Source: Anaerocolumna sp. (lineage in GTDB: Bacteria > Bacillota > Clostridia > Lachnospirales > Lachnospiraceae). From it: 60,601 bases of DNA. The notes below the pieces were generated by a model. The model saw nothing but the letters and a program-made list of their open reading frames with translations. It made no database searches and was not told the origin of the DNA. This document shows, one piece after another, positions 17,993 through 26,919 of the stretch (within the stretch, counting starts at the first letter, position 1; every line of letters begins with the position of its first letter). The DNA is taken from positions 66,482 to 127,082 of the forward strand of contig JARBTX010000002.1 in NCBI GenBank assembly GCA_029239975.1, written 5' to 3'. Both the position numbers and the translations under genes were made by a program.

Positions 17993-19561
17993 TTGTTAAC
18001 AAGGAATGGACGTACATTAAAGAAGAAAACAACGATAAATAGTGAAAAAAAGAATAAAATCAAACTATTGCATAACTTAAAACTTATATTAATTCTTGCG
18101 TTGATTATGTTAGTCTTTACAAGTATATCGATGCAATTTTTCCGTATGCATGTATTTGAATCCAATATAGTACTTCTGTATTTATTAGGAGTTATATTAT
18201 TTTCCTATTTAGCAGAAGGGTATGTTTTTAGTATACTATCTACTATTTGTGCAGTATTACTCTATAATTTTTTCTTTACCAAACCGTATTATACCTTTAA
18301 AGTTGATAATACAAATTATTTTATAACTTTTATAGTTATGTTTATTGTGGGTATTATAACAAGCATGTTAACCATAAGGATTAAATCTGAAAGGCAAGAA
18401 GTTGAAGATAGAGAGAAGAATATATTAGCTGTATATAATATAGGAAAAAGATTGCTTGATGTGAAAAATGATAACGATTTGGCACAGATTTCTGCTGAAG
18501 AGATTTCAAATCAATTAAATGCTAATGTTCTTGTTCAATTTTATGATCAGTCTGCTGAAGTGCTGTGTAAATATATCCAGGGAGATGAAAAATTTGACGG
18601 AGTTATGGATCTATCGGCAGCGCACGAAACATACCATTCTGGTAGTCCTTGTGGTTATGGCACCTTGTTATTTTCTGATGCAAAGGCATATTATAAACCT
18701 ATTTTTAATAAGAACGGTGTATTTGGTATTATTGGTATAGCCCGTAGGGATAAATATAAAGTAACAGAAGTCCAATCAACATTTATAGATGTCATAATTC
18801 CACAGATTGTAGTAGTTTCAGATCGTTTAAAAATATCAGAAAATCAAAAAAAAGTACAATTAGAAATGCAAAAGGAGCGATTACAAGCAGATATGTTACG
18901 TTCTATTTCTCATGATTTTCGTACACCTTTGGCTGGAATAATGGGGCTTGCAAGTACTGCAATAGATAACTATGATAAAATAGATGATAATGTTAGAAAA
19001 AAATTCTTACAAAGTATCTATGAAGATGCAGATTGGCTAAATGAACTTGTAGAAAATATACTTCAGACAACTCGTTTTGAAGAAGGAAAAGTGAAACTTA
19101 ATATGGAAGAAGAAGCAGCAGAAGAAATAATCACAGATGCTGTAACCCATATTAAAAGACATGCGAAAAGGCATAATATATATGTCAATATTCCGGATGA
19201 AATAATACTAATTCAGGTTGATGGAATTTTAATTAGGCAAGTAATTGTAAATCTTTTAAATAACGCAATTAATTACTCACCAAATGGTAGTGATATAAAT
19301 ATATCTTTATATCGTCAGGATAATAAAGTAGTATTTGAAGTAAAAGATAATGGACCTGGTATTTTACAAGAAGAATTAACACATATATTTGATAGATATT
19401 ATCGTATTGGTACAAACAAAAAGATGAGCCAAAAGGGGATGGGATTAGGATTAAACTTATGCAAATCAATTATTGAAGCTCATGGTGGGAATATTACTAT
19501 ACGCAATTATAACCCACATGGAACCATAGTTGATTTTTATATCCCGTCAGTTAAGGAGTGA
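17993..19561 (+). CDS. KdpD-like sensor histidine kinase (DUF4118 type)
   Basis: A 522-aa kinase equal to the C-terminal part of KdpD: a block of closely packed membrane segments (about residues 22-125, DUF4118), a GAF-like region, HisKA with 'SISHDFRTPLAGIMGLAS' (phospho-His near 307) and HATPase with 'NLLNNAINYSPNG', 'VKDNGPGI', 'GMGLGLNL'. The N-terminal KdpD/Usp nucleotide-binding part is absent. It begins at TTG 17993, eight bases after GGAG; no ATG is well placed. The cognate regulator follows after 4 bp. In this setting it probably senses K+ supply or turgor and controls the Trk/Ktr genes (inference). Confidence 0.9.
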   Translation: MLTRNGRTLKKKTTINSEKKNKIKLLHNLKLILILALIMLVFTSISMQFFRMHVFESNIVLLYLLGVILFSYLAEGYVFSILSTICAVLLYNFFFTKPYYTFKVDNTNYFITFIVMFIVGIITSMLTIRIKSERQEVEDREKNILAVYNIGKRLLDVKNDNDLAQISAEEISNQLNANVLVQFYDQSAEVLCKYIQGDEKFDGVMDLSAAHETYHSGSPCGYGTLLFSDAKAYYKPIFNKNGVFGIIGIARRDKYKVTEVQSTFIDVIIPQIVVVSDRLKISENQKKVQLEMQKERLQADMLRSISHDFRTPLAGIMGLASTAIDNYDKIDDNVRKKFLQSIYEDADWLNELVENILQTTRFEEGKVKLNMEEEAAEEIITDAVTHIKRHAKRHNIYVNIPDEIILIQVDGILIRQVIVNLLNNAINYSPNGSDINISLYRQDNKVVFEVKDNGPGILQEELTHIFDRYYRIGTNKKMSQKGMGLGLNLCKSIIEAHGGNITIRNYNPHGTIVDFYIPSVKE

Positions 19562-19565
19562 TTAG

Positions 19566-20264
19566 ATGGAACCGTTGATTTTAGTTGTAGATGATGAAAG
19601 ATCAATAAGAAACTTCTTGCAACTATCTATTGAGATGCAGGGATATAAATGTATCGATGCATCCGATGGAGCAAGCGCATTGATGTTAGCTATGTCTAGA
19701 TGTCCTGATATATTAATACTGGACTTAGGACTACCGGATATGGATGGAATAGAAGTAATTAAGAAGTTAAGGGTAGTATCACAAATTCCAATTATTATAA
19801 TATCAGCGAGGGGTCACGACCGGGAGAAGATTGAAGCACTGGATGCAGGGGCTGATGATTATCTAACTAAGCCCTTTAGTGTACCTGAATTATTAGCAAG
19901 GATTCGTGTAATTTTAAGACATAAGTCTCAAGAAAATATAGCGATTAATCCAGAAACTGATATGACCTATAAAATAAAAGATCTAGTGATCGATACGGAT
20001 AGACATAGAGTTTGGTTAAATAATCAAGAGATAAGGCTTACTCCTAATGAATATAAAGTTTTAGTAGTGTTAGCTAAAAATCAAGGTAAGGTACTTACCC
20101 ACAAATACATTGTAGAAAATATCTATGGTGGTATGTTATCGAATGATACACAATCACTGCGTGTTTGTATGGGTAATTTAAGAAGAAAACTAGGTGAGGA
20201 TCCATCCCAACCCCAATACATAATCACTGAGATTGGTGTTGGTTATAGATTAATAGATGAATAA
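19566..20264 (+). CDS. KdpE-like OmpR-family response regulator
   Basis: 232 aa: receiver domain with acidic pair 'VVDDE', phosphoacceptor Asp in 'ILILDLGLPDMDG', Thr/Ser and Lys switch residues ('IIISARG', 'LTKPFS'), then a winged-helix DNA-binding domain ending '...GVGYRLIDE'. 'LTPNEYKVLVVLAKNQGKVL' is the KdpE-like start of the effector domain. It is translated directly behind the kinase and is followed by a strong terminator, so kinase and regulator form a closed unit upstream of the K+ genes. Confidence 0.93.
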   Translation: MEPLILVVDDERSIRNFLQLSIEMQGYKCIDASDGASALMLAMSRCPDILILDLGLPDMDGIEVIKKLRVVSQIPIIIISARGHDREKIEALDAGADDYLTKPFSVPELLARIRVILRHKSQENIAINPETDMTYKIKDLVIDTDRHRVWLNNQEIRLTPNEYKVLVVLAKNQGKVLTHKYIVENIYGGMLSNDTQSLRVCMGNLRRKLGEDPSQPQYIITEIGVGYRLIDE

Positions 20265-20310
20265 GTTGTAAAATGAAAAACTTCAAGAAATGATATAATT
20301 AATAGTAATT

Positions 20311-20350
20311 ATCCCCGATGTCAATGTATTGTGACTTCGGGGATTTTTTA
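20311..20350 (+). terminator. Terminator of the two-component operon
   Basis: ATCCCCGATGTCA (20311-20323) pairs with 20332-20344 with one mismatch, followed by TTTTTT. Confidence 0.85.
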
Positions 20351-20439
20351 TGTAAAAATTATATTTTAGTTTGAATGCTTACACAAAACTTATACGGATA
20401 TGAGTATGATTTAAGTATGAAAGGAAAAGGAGAAAAATT

Positions 20440-20805
20440 ATGAATATAGTGAAAAACAACAAGGATTTTAACATACTCGTAAACGATGCAATTGTAAACT
20501 TACAAAGGCACGATTATATGAATGCATACCAAAGTATATTAAAAGCAGTTGGAATTGATCCGAATCGGCCAGAACCTCAGAATCTGCTTGGAATTATGTA
20601 TGAATTTAAGGGGGATAGTGTGTTAGCTAGAAAACATTATCGCATGGCTTATGTTTTAGATCCTATCTATAAACCTGCAACAAATAATTTAGAAAGAGTC
20701 AGTACTTTATTCCTAAACAAAGTTATTCCAGTAGATTATGGTGAGATTGTAATTTTGGATAATATACCCGGGGATATGTTACCGACAGACAATCTCAGTA
20801 ATTGA
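20440..20805 (+). CDS. TPR-repeat protein
   Basis: A 121-aa soluble protein with about two tetratricopeptide helical pairs: 'DAIVNLQRHDYMNAYQSILKAVG' and 'AYVLDPIYKPATNNL', with 'NRPEPQNLLGIMYEFKGD' between them. TPRs mediate protein contacts. It starts after AAAGGAG and ends 17 bp before trkA1. It is therefore the first gene of the potassium uptake operon and may be an accessory or regulatory subunit; I know of no named homologue in this position. Confidence 0.8.
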   Translation: MNIVKNNKDFNILVNDAIVNLQRHDYMNAYQSILKAVGIDPNRPEPQNLLGIMYEFKGDSVLARKHYRMAYVLDPIYKPATNNLERVSTLFLNKVIPVDYGEIVILDNIPGDMLPTDNLSN

Positions 20806-20822
20806 TTAGTGGAGGAATAATT

Positions 20823-21476
20823 ATGTATATAATAATTATCGGTTGCGGTAGATTTGGTAGTAATTTAGCCAAACGATTATCTGATGAAGGCAATAATGTG
20901 TGTATTATCGATCGAGATGGAGAAAAATTAAATGCGTTAGGGAGTGGATTTAATGCACAGAAAATAAAAGGAATTGAATTTGATAGTGACATATTAAGAG
21001 AGGCAGGTATTGACAAGGCAGATGTGTTAATTGCGGTCACATCAAATGATAACATCAATATAACGGTATCTATGATTGCGGATAAGTTTTTTCAAGTGCC
21101 CCATATTATTGCAAGAGTCAATGATCCTGAAAAAACTTATATTTACCATAAAATAGGAATTGATACATTGAATCCAGTAGAGTATGAATTAGAAGTTCTG
21201 AAAAGTAAATTACCACTTAAGAGTTTAGATGTTATCTATACACTTGATGATGTTTATGAAATCATTGTAATTCCAGTAAACAGAAAAAGAATGGATACAA
21301 AAGATAATATTGAATCTACTTTTCATTGTATTATTTCAAGTATTATAAGGAATGGAGAAGTAAAGATTCCAAAGCAAAACGAACAAATTCAAATTGATGA
21401 TAAATTAATCTGTACAGTGTGCTCAGATAATAAAATCAAATTAATAAATTATTTATGTAAGGAGATGATCCTGTGA
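20823..21476 (+). CDS. TrkA/KtrA potassium uptake regulatory protein, copy 1
   Basis: 217 aa with an RCK N-domain (NAD(H)/ATP loop 'IIGCGRFGSNLAKRLSDEG', acidic 'IIDRDGEKL' at the end of strand 2) and an RCK C-domain after ~135. It forms the cytosolic gating ring of Ktr/Trk channels. The N-terminal copy 'ARVNDPEKTYIYHKIGID' is typical. Start ATG 20823 follows GGAGG; the upstream ATG 20802 would overlap the TPR gene. Its last codon overlaps the second trkA by 4 bp. Confidence 0.92.
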   Translation: MYIIIIGCGRFGSNLAKRLSDEGNNVCIIDRDGEKLNALGSGFNAQKIKGIEFDSDILREAGIDKADVLIAVTSNDNINITVSMIADKFFQVPHIIARVNDPEKTYIYHKIGIDTLNPVEYELEVLKSKLPLKSLDVIYTLDDVYEIIVIPVNRKRMDTKDNIESTFHCIISSIIRNGEVKIPKQNEQIQIDDKLICTVCSDNKIKLINYLCKEMIL

Positions 21477-22168
21477 AAACTATTATAGTTGGCGGTGGTA
21501 AAGTAGGATATAACCTATTTAAGACATTGACTGAAAGGGGTTATGATATAACCTTAGTTGAAAAAGAAAAGGAAACATGCTTAAAAATAGCAGAAGATTT
21601 TAATACAGATGTAATTTGGGGGGATGGTTCTAACCTTGAGGTTCTAAAAGATGCTGGAATTGGGGAAGCGGATATCGTTGCTGCTGTTACAGGTACGGAT
21701 GAGGAAAATCTTATCATATGCCAGATAGCTAAACTAAGTTTTAATACCAAAAAGACCATAGCAAGAGTAAATAATCCTAAGAATACCATTATGTTTAAGA
21801 AACTAGGGATTGATGACACAGTGTGTAGTACGGAAGTAATAGCTAACCTTATCGAATACTCATTTGATAAAGAGGATTATAGAATAATTAGTGTTTTAGA
21901 ACGTGGCTCCATGGTATTATCCGAATTGGCAATGAAGAGTGGAGTTTCATGGATTAATAAAGAAATAAAAGAACTAACACTTCCAAGTGAATGTGTTTTA
22001 GTATCCATTTTACGCGGAGAAACTGTCATTTACCCTCGTGGCGATACAAAAATTCTAGTTAACGATAAGGTCGTAATTATAACAAATAAATCCGTGTTAG
22101 CAATCTTAACCAGTGAACTATATGATGGAGGAACTGTAAAATGGGCAGGCATAAAAATGAGATTATAG
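21473..22168 (+). CDS. TrkA/KtrA potassium uptake regulatory protein, copy 2
   Basis: 231 aa, same RCK_N plus RCK_C layout: 'IIVGGGKVGYNLFKTLTERG', 'LVEKEKETC', 'ARVNNPKNTIMFKKLGID'. It starts at GTG 21473 inside the stop codon of copy 1 (GTGA overlap) after AAGGAG, so translation is coupled. Two tandem single-unit RCK proteins probably assemble a mixed ring, or two alternative rings, on one TrkH channel. Confidence 0.93.
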   Translation: MKTIIVGGGKVGYNLFKTLTERGYDITLVEKEKETCLKIAEDFNTDVIWGDGSNLEVLKDAGIGEADIVAAVTGTDEENLIICQIAKLSFNTKKTIARVNNPKNTIMFKKLGIDDTVCSTEVIANLIEYSFDKEDYRIISVLERGSMVLSELAMKSGVSWINKEIKELTLPSECVLVSILRGETVIYPRGDTKILVNDKVVIITNKSVLAILTSELYDGGTVKWAGIKMRL

Positions 22169-22189
22169 GTATACTGACAGAGATACTTG

Positions 22190-22228
22190 GAACCACTTTA
22201 TACATAATGCTGTTATATAGTGTGGTTC
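22190..22228 (+). repeat. Hairpin between trkA2 and trkH
   Basis: GAACCAC (22190-22196) with GTGGTTC (22222-22228) and AT-rich loop, without a T-run of note. It may tune the RCK to channel ratio or protect mRNA ends. Confidence 0.4.
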
Positions 22229-22249
22229 TATTCATAATGAGGTGAACAT

Positions 22250-23785
22250 ATGAAAAAATTAAACAAAATCCATAGCCTTGAAATCATTTGTTATTATGTA
22301 GGATATATTGTGCTAATCATAACGTCATTAATGATAATACCTATAATCACATCTCTTATTTATCAAGAGTATGTAACTATCATTGATTTTATTATAAGCG
22401 GTTCTATATCAGTTATTACAGGAGTAGTATTTTTGATGATTGGATACCGTGAAAAAAAAGAAGCAGTTAACTTTCAATGGAAACATGGACTTGTTATTGC
22501 TGCCTTGTCATGGATAGTACTGACTGTTTTATGTGCCATACCTTATCGTTTAAGTGGTCATACAAACTCCTATTTAGACGCTTGCTTTGATGTTATGAGT
22601 GGATTTACTACAACAGGTCTCTCTTTAACACAAGATATCGATCATATATCAAATGGACTTAATATGTGGAGACATATCCTAACATTTATAGGTGGTCAAG
22701 GTATGGTAGTTCTTGCTTTGACATTTTTAACCAAGGGCATTGGTGGAGGTTATAAAATGTATGTGGGAGAAGGAAAAGACATAGAACTGGTTCCTAACAT
22801 TAAAGATACCGCAAAACATATATGGAAAATAAGCTTAGTGTATTTTATTATAGGGACTTTTGTTTTATGGATAGTTGGGATGAAAGAAGGATTGGCACCT
22901 GTTTCCGCATTATTTCATGGAATATATATTTTTTCATCTTCTTGGAGTACCGGTGGATTTGCACCTAGGTCCCAAAACATTATGTACTACCATAGTGTAA
23001 TTTATGAAACAGTAGCGATGGTAATCTTTATATTAGGCTCTTTTAATTTTGGGTTACATTATGCAATTTGGCAAGGTAAACGTAAAGAAATTATTAAAAA
23101 TATAGAAATTCAGAGTTTCTTTATTACGTCCTTTATTGCCAGTATTCTTGTATTGAATTGGTTATTAAGAGAAAATATTTATCCAGATGCTATTTCAGAT
23201 TTTAGAAGGATTATATTTAATGTTCTTTCTGCTCATACCACTACAGGTTTTGGTAGTATTTATGCTCGGCAATTTGCATTAGACTGGGGAGACTTTGGTA
23301 TTTTAATCATGGTAATAGTAATGCTTATTGGTGGTTCGGCGTGTTCAACAGCTGGAGGTTTTAAAGGTCTTAGAGTAGGGATTGTTTTCAAAGGATTATT
23401 AATGGATGTTAAAAAGCTTCTGTCTTCTGATAGAAATATGAAGGTATATAAATTTCATCATATTAAGGATAGAATAATAGAAGATAATCTTATTAAATCA
23501 TCAGCAATTATTATAATTTGTTATATAGTCACTTTTACAATTGGTACATTTCTAGGAGTTTTTTATGGATACCCTTTATCAGAATCCGCATTTGAATCGG
23601 CATCAGTGGCTGGTAACGTTGGTCTATCCATAGGAGTAACTTCCCCTTCCATGCCTACTGTTATGAAAGGCTATTATATTATTTCTATGTATTTAGGAAG
23701 ACTTGAATTTTTATCTGTATTTGCATTAATTGGGTATGTATTTGGAGGTGTAAAGAGAACATGTGTAAATATATTAAAACATTAG
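22250..23785 (+). CDS. TrkH/KtrB family potassium channel subunit
   Basis: A 511-aa membrane protein with four M1-P-M2 repeats. The four P-loops are visible: 'MSGFTTTGLSL', 'SSSWSTGGFAP', 'SAHTTTGFGSIYA', 'SASVAGNVGLSIGVT', each with the filter glycine. It moves K+ (with Na+ or down the potential) under control of TrkA/KtrA rings. It is transcribed with the two trkA genes, 81 bp downstream, after a GAGGTG ribosome site. Its 3' end overlaps the next gene by 25 bp. Confidence 0.94.
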   Translation: MKKLNKIHSLEIICYYVGYIVLIITSLMIIPIITSLIYQEYVTIIDFIISGSISVITGVVFLMIGYREKKEAVNFQWKHGLVIAALSWIVLTVLCAIPYRLSGHTNSYLDACFDVMSGFTTTGLSLTQDIDHISNGLNMWRHILTFIGGQGMVVLALTFLTKGIGGGYKMYVGEGKDIELVPNIKDTAKHIWKISLVYFIIGTFVLWIVGMKEGLAPVSALFHGIYIFSSSWSTGGFAPRSQNIMYYHSVIYETVAMVIFILGSFNFGLHYAIWQGKRKEIIKNIEIQSFFITSFIASILVLNWLLRENIYPDAISDFRRIIFNVLSAHTTTGFGSIYARQFALDWGDFGILIMVIVMLIGGSACSTAGGFKGLRVGIVFKGLLMDVKKLLSSDRNMKVYKFHHIKDRIIEDNLIKSSAIIIICYIVTFTIGTFLGVFYGYPLSESAFESASVAGNVGLSIGVTSPSMPTVMKGYYIISMYLGRLEFLSVFALIGYVFGGVKRTCVNILKH

Positions 23786-24249
23786 TATTAGTAATAATAG
23801 TAACATTTTCTCTTTCTATAGATGTAAGTGCTGAATCTATTAGTTTAAGTGAATTAATAGAAAATGGTACTAATATGGATGGTGAAGAGTTAACCATACA
23901 AGGGGAAGCTATTGGTGAAAGTATGAATCGAGGAGATTATTCCTGGATAAATATAAATGATGGATCAGCTGCAATTGGCGTATGGTTAAAAAGTAAGGAT
24001 GCTGAGAAAGTATCTTATTTTGGAAACTATAAATATATAGGTGACACAATCAAATTAAAGGGTCATTTTTATAGAGCTTGTAAGGAGCATGGAGGGGAAG
24101 CTGATTTCCATGCGGATTCATTCGAAATAGTTAAGGAAGGTCATGAAACAATAAAAAAGATTTCTAATGGAAAGTTAGTTAGCGCAGGAATTTTATCCTT
24201 ATGTGCAATGATTGTTCTATTTTTATTTAGGCAAAATAAAAAAAGATAA
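23761..24249 (+). CDS. Signal-peptide OB-fold-like protein with C-terminal anchor
   Basis: A 162-aa protein: signal peptide (about 1-24, cleaving near 'DVSAES'), a ~100-residue beta-rich domain resembling the nucleic-acid-binding-type OB fold ('GEELTIQGEAIGESMNRGDYSWININDGSAAIGVWL', split here across positions 39-74, and 'GDTIKLKGHFYRACKEHGGE'), and a terminal membrane helix with a positive tail. It faces outside. The start lies inside trkH with its own GGAGGTG (23744-23750), so it is part of the K+ operon. Role unknown; the pairing with trkH suggests an extracellular accessory domain. Confidence 0.8.
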   Translation: MCKYIKTLVLVIIVTFSLSIDVSAESISLSELIENGTNMDGEELTIQGEAIGESMNRGDYSWININDGSAAIGVWLKSKDAEKVSYFGNYKYIGDTIKLKGHFYRACKEHGGEADFHADSFEIVKEGHETIKKISNGKLVSAGILSLCAMIVLFLFRQNKKR

Positions 24250-24355
24250 CGAATTGTTTATAGGTTAAGTTCATAATTACTCGTCTTCAAAAAGTTATGT
24301 ATATTTTATCCTGAATAATGGAACTCTAACTAAAATTAGATAAAGGAGTAAAATT

Positions 24356-24532
24356 ATGATAGGATTTGAACCAAAACCAGAAATAATAACACCTGGTCCT
24401 TCCATGGTACCATTCCCAGAACCAGATAATGTTACTACAAGCCCAGCTCCAAGGATAATGCCAACACCTTCTGAGAATCCTACACCACAGATTTCTCCAG
24501 AGATAACACCTGCTCCACCAGATGAATTTTAA
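24356..24532 (+). CDS. 58-aa proline-rich microprotein
   Basis: An intact small gene: AAAGGAG, ATG 24356, 58 codons, TAA 24530-24532, then a strong terminator 16 bp later. The product is highly proline- and acid-rich (EPKPEIITPGPSMVPFPEP; PTPSENPTPQISPEITPAPP), with no lysine other than near the N-terminus, no signal peptide and no hydrophobic segment, so it is intrinsically disordered. The combination of a good ribosome site, clean frame and dedicated terminator argues for expression. I recognise no family. Confidence 0.6.
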   Translation: MIGFEPKPEIITPGPSMVPFPEPDNVTTSPAPRIMPTPSENPTPQISPEITPAPPDEF

Positions 24533-24547
24533 AATGTAAATAAATTT

Positions 24548-24577
24548 AAGATGAACAATAGGTTCATCTTTTTTTAT
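24548..24577 (+). terminator. Terminator of the microprotein gene
   Basis: AAGATGAAC (24548-24556) pairs perfectly with GTTCATCTT (24562-24570), followed by six further T. Confidence 0.85.
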
Positions 24578-24593
24578 TCGTAAAATCAATGCT

Positions 24594-24638
24594 GTACACA
24601 TGGTGTACCTTGCATTTTATAACCACTTATTATAGAAT
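24594..24638 (+). promoter_or_regulatory. niaR promoter with palindromic operator candidate
   Basis: GTACAC-ATG-GTGTAC (24594-24608) is a perfect 6-3-6 palindrome. It abuts TTGCAT (24610-24615), a 17-bp spacer and TAGAAT (24633-24638). The promoter faces niaR, and NiaR dimers bind short palindromes, so autorepression by nicotinate-bound NiaR is the simplest reading. Confidence 0.6.
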
Positions 24639-24686
24639 TAGAATATGTATAAAGGTTGTAAAATTTCTTGTAAGGAGGGGAATACT

Positions 24687-25199
24687 ATGGAAGGTATGGA
24701 GCGACGTGAGAAGATAATCGAACTTTTAAAGAATAGGAAAGAGCCCATTTCAGGTACTGATTTATCTAAAAAACTTGGTGTTAGCCGTCAAGTAATTGTC
24801 CAAGATATTGCATTACTTAGAGCAGTCAATAAGAATATCTTGTCAACTACCAAAGGATATATGATTTATTTACAAGATAAAAGAAAAGTGAATCGATGTT
24901 TTCTGGTAAAACATACTACAGAGCAAATAGAAGATGAATTATGTATGATTGTAGACAATGGTGGTAAGGTACTCAACGTTATTGTAGCTCATGATATATA
25001 TGGTGAAATAGCAGCTGATTTAATCATTCAGAATCGACAGGATGTGTATGATTTTATGGAGAAGGTTCGAAATAAAAAAACAGTACCATTAAAAGAATTA
25101 ACAGATGGTGTGCATCTTCATACAATTGAAGCAGATTCCGAAGAAATATTAGACAACATAGAGCATGCCCTTAGAGTGAAGAAATATCTTGTGGAGTAA
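24687..25199 (+). CDS. niaR: NiaR-type transcriptional repressor of NAD metabolism
   Basis: 170 aa: N-terminal HTH_11 ('ISGTDLSKKLGVSRQVIVQD') and C-terminal 3H domain, named for its conserved histidines, seen here in 'LVKHTTEQ', 'IVAHDIYGE' and 'DGVHLHTIEAD', which bind metal and niacin. In Firmicutes, NiaR (YrxA) represses niacin uptake and NAD synthesis genes. Start ATG 24687 is chosen because AAGGAGGGG ends six bases before it; an earlier in-frame ATG (24645) lies at the promoter's likely transcription start. No nad genes are in the window, so regulation is in trans plus likely autoregulation. Confidence 0.92.
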   Translation: MEGMERREKIIELLKNRKEPISGTDLSKKLGVSRQVIVQDIALLRAVNKNILSTTKGYMIYLQDKRKVNRCFLVKHTTEQIEDELCMIVDNGGKVLNVIVAHDIYGEIAADLIIQNRQDVYDFMEKVRNKKTVPLKELTDGVHLHTIEADSEEILDNIEHALRVKKYLVE

Positions 25200-25266
25200 C
25201 TAGGTAAGGAATTCCATATCATTATAGATATGTATTGTAACTAATAACTACGTAAATAAGAATCTT

Positions 25267-25295
25267 TTGACAATTGGACATGATATTGGTACAAT
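25267..25295 (+). promoter_or_regulatory. Promoter of the dnaX operon
   Basis: TTGACA (25267-25272), 17-bp spacer, TACAAT (25290-25295): near consensus, 37 bp before the dnaX start. Confidence 0.7.
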
Positions 25296-25331
25296 TAGAA
25301 AGATGTAAAGAAAGAATAAGGAAGTGCAAGC

Positions 25332-26897
25332 ATGTCATATACTGCTCTTTATAGAAAGTTCCGCCCTACTGATTTTAATGATGTAAAAGGTCAAGACCAT
25401 ATTGTAACAACCTTGAAAAATCAGGTAAAAGCAGACAGGTTAGGTCATGCCTATTTGTTTTGTGGAACAAGAGGAACTGGTAAAACTACAATAGCCAAAA
25501 TATTAGCGAAGACTGTAAATTGTGAGCACCCAGTGGATGGAAATCCATGTAATGAATGTGCTATGTGTAAATCTATTAACAATCAGACTTCGATGAATGT
25601 TATTGAGATAGATGCAGCTTCTAATAACGGTGTAGATAACATACGTGAAATTGTAGATGAAGTACGTTATTCACCTACAGAAGGTAGATATAAGGTATAT
25701 ATTATAGATGAGGTTCATATGTTGTCGGCAGGAGCATTTAATGCACTACTTAAAACTTTAGAAGAACCACCATCCTATGTTATATTCATTCTTGCGACTA
25801 CAGAATCCCATAAGATACCAATAACGATCTTATCAAGATGTCAGAGATATGATTTTAAACGTATTACTATAGAAACTATAGCTGCAAGGCTACAAGATTT
25901 AATGCAGCAGGAAGGTGTAGAAGCCGAAGAAAAGGCAGTAAGGTATGTTGCTCGTATGGGTGATGGATCTTTAAGAGATGCCTTAAGTCTTCTTGACCAA
26001 TGTATTGCCTTTTATTTTGGTGAAAAACTTACCTATGATAAAGTGTTAGAGGTTTTAGGCGCAGTAGATATCGAAGTATTTGCACAGTTACTTGGGTTTA
26101 TACTTAACAATGATGTAGCCGGTTGCATGAAACTTTTAGAAGAATTAATTATAACAGGAAGAGAATTGACTCAGTTTACCATAGATTTTACTTGGTATTT
26201 AAGAAATCTTTTATTAGTAAAAACATCAGAAAATGCATCGGAAGTAATTGAAGTATCATCAGACAATATGGTTATGGTAAAGCAACAAGCTGAACTAATT
26301 GATGTTGAGACATTAATACGTTATATACGTATCTTTTCTGATTTGTCTAACCAGATTAAATATGCTACTCAAAAGAGAGTAATGGTTGAGGTGGCCTTAA
26401 TAAAATTATGTAAGCCACAGATGGAAACGAATTATGAAGATATTATAAATCGTTTAAAATTACTAGAGAGTAAATTAGAGAATGGAGTAGTTGCAGTTTC
26501 TTCTAATGCAGTAACAGAACAAGCAAAAAAACCCGTTCAAGAAGTAAAAAAACCTGAGTTTCTTCCAAAGGCAGTATCAGAAGATTTAAAAGAAATAGCA
26601 AGGAATTGGTATAATATAGTAGACAGAACATCATCTATTACAAAGGCAGTACTTTCAAGTGCGAGACCTAGTATTGGTAATAATAATACTCTTTTGTTAG
26701 TATTTACTGAATCCTTAGATAAAGACTTTATTAGTCAAGAATCCCATATGAATGAGTTGAAGAATATTATAGCAGGGGTTCTTGGTAAAGAAGTGGAGAT
26801 ACAAACTAAGTTAATAACAGAAGGAAAAGAAACAATAGATGATATTCCAGATTTAACAAAAATTATTAAAAATATACCTATAGAATATGAAGATTAG
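25332..26897 (+). CDS. dnaX: DNA polymerase III subunits gamma/tau
   Basis: A 521-aa clamp-loader ATPase of the replisome. Walker A 'GTRGTGKT' at 45-52, a zinc module with four cysteines (C-x8-CxxCxxC in 'CEHPVDGNPCNECAMC'), Walker B 'IIDEVHML', sensor 1 'FILATTE', arginine finger 'ILSRCQRYDF', then domain III and a short C-terminal extension. Length fits a compact Firmicutes tau protein. It heads the conserved dnaX-ybaB-recR operon (22 bp to ybaB). The usual small SRP RNA gene upstream of dnaX in many Firmicutes is not seen here. Confidence 0.97.
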   Translation: MSYTALYRKFRPTDFNDVKGQDHIVTTLKNQVKADRLGHAYLFCGTRGTGKTTIAKILAKTVNCEHPVDGNPCNECAMCKSINNQTSMNVIEIDAASNNGVDNIREIVDEVRYSPTEGRYKVYIIDEVHMLSAGAFNALLKTLEEPPSYVIFILATTESHKIPITILSRCQRYDFKRITIETIAARLQDLMQQEGVEAEEKAVRYVARMGDGSLRDALSLLDQCIAFYFGEKLTYDKVLEVLGAVDIEVFAQLLGFILNNDVAGCMKLLEELIITGRELTQFTIDFTWYLRNLLLVKTSENASEVIEVSSDNMVMVKQQAELIDVETLIRYIRIFSDLSNQIKYATQKRVMVEVALIKLCKPQMETNYEDIINRLKLLESKLENGVVAVSSNAVTEQAKKPVQEVKKPEFLPKAVSEDLKEIARNWYNIVDRTSSITKAVLSSARPSIGNNNTLLLVFTESLDKDFISQESHMNELKNIIAGVLGKEVEIQTKLITEGKETIDDIPDLTKIIKNIPIEYED

Positions 26898-26919
26898 GAA
26901 TTGTAAAGGAGATTAAATT

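Noticed and set aside
24326..24601. 91-aa minus frame opposite the proline-rich microprotein
   Set aside because: Trp/Arg-rich mirror of the CCA/CCT-rich coding strand, with no ribosome site; the plus frame has site and terminator.
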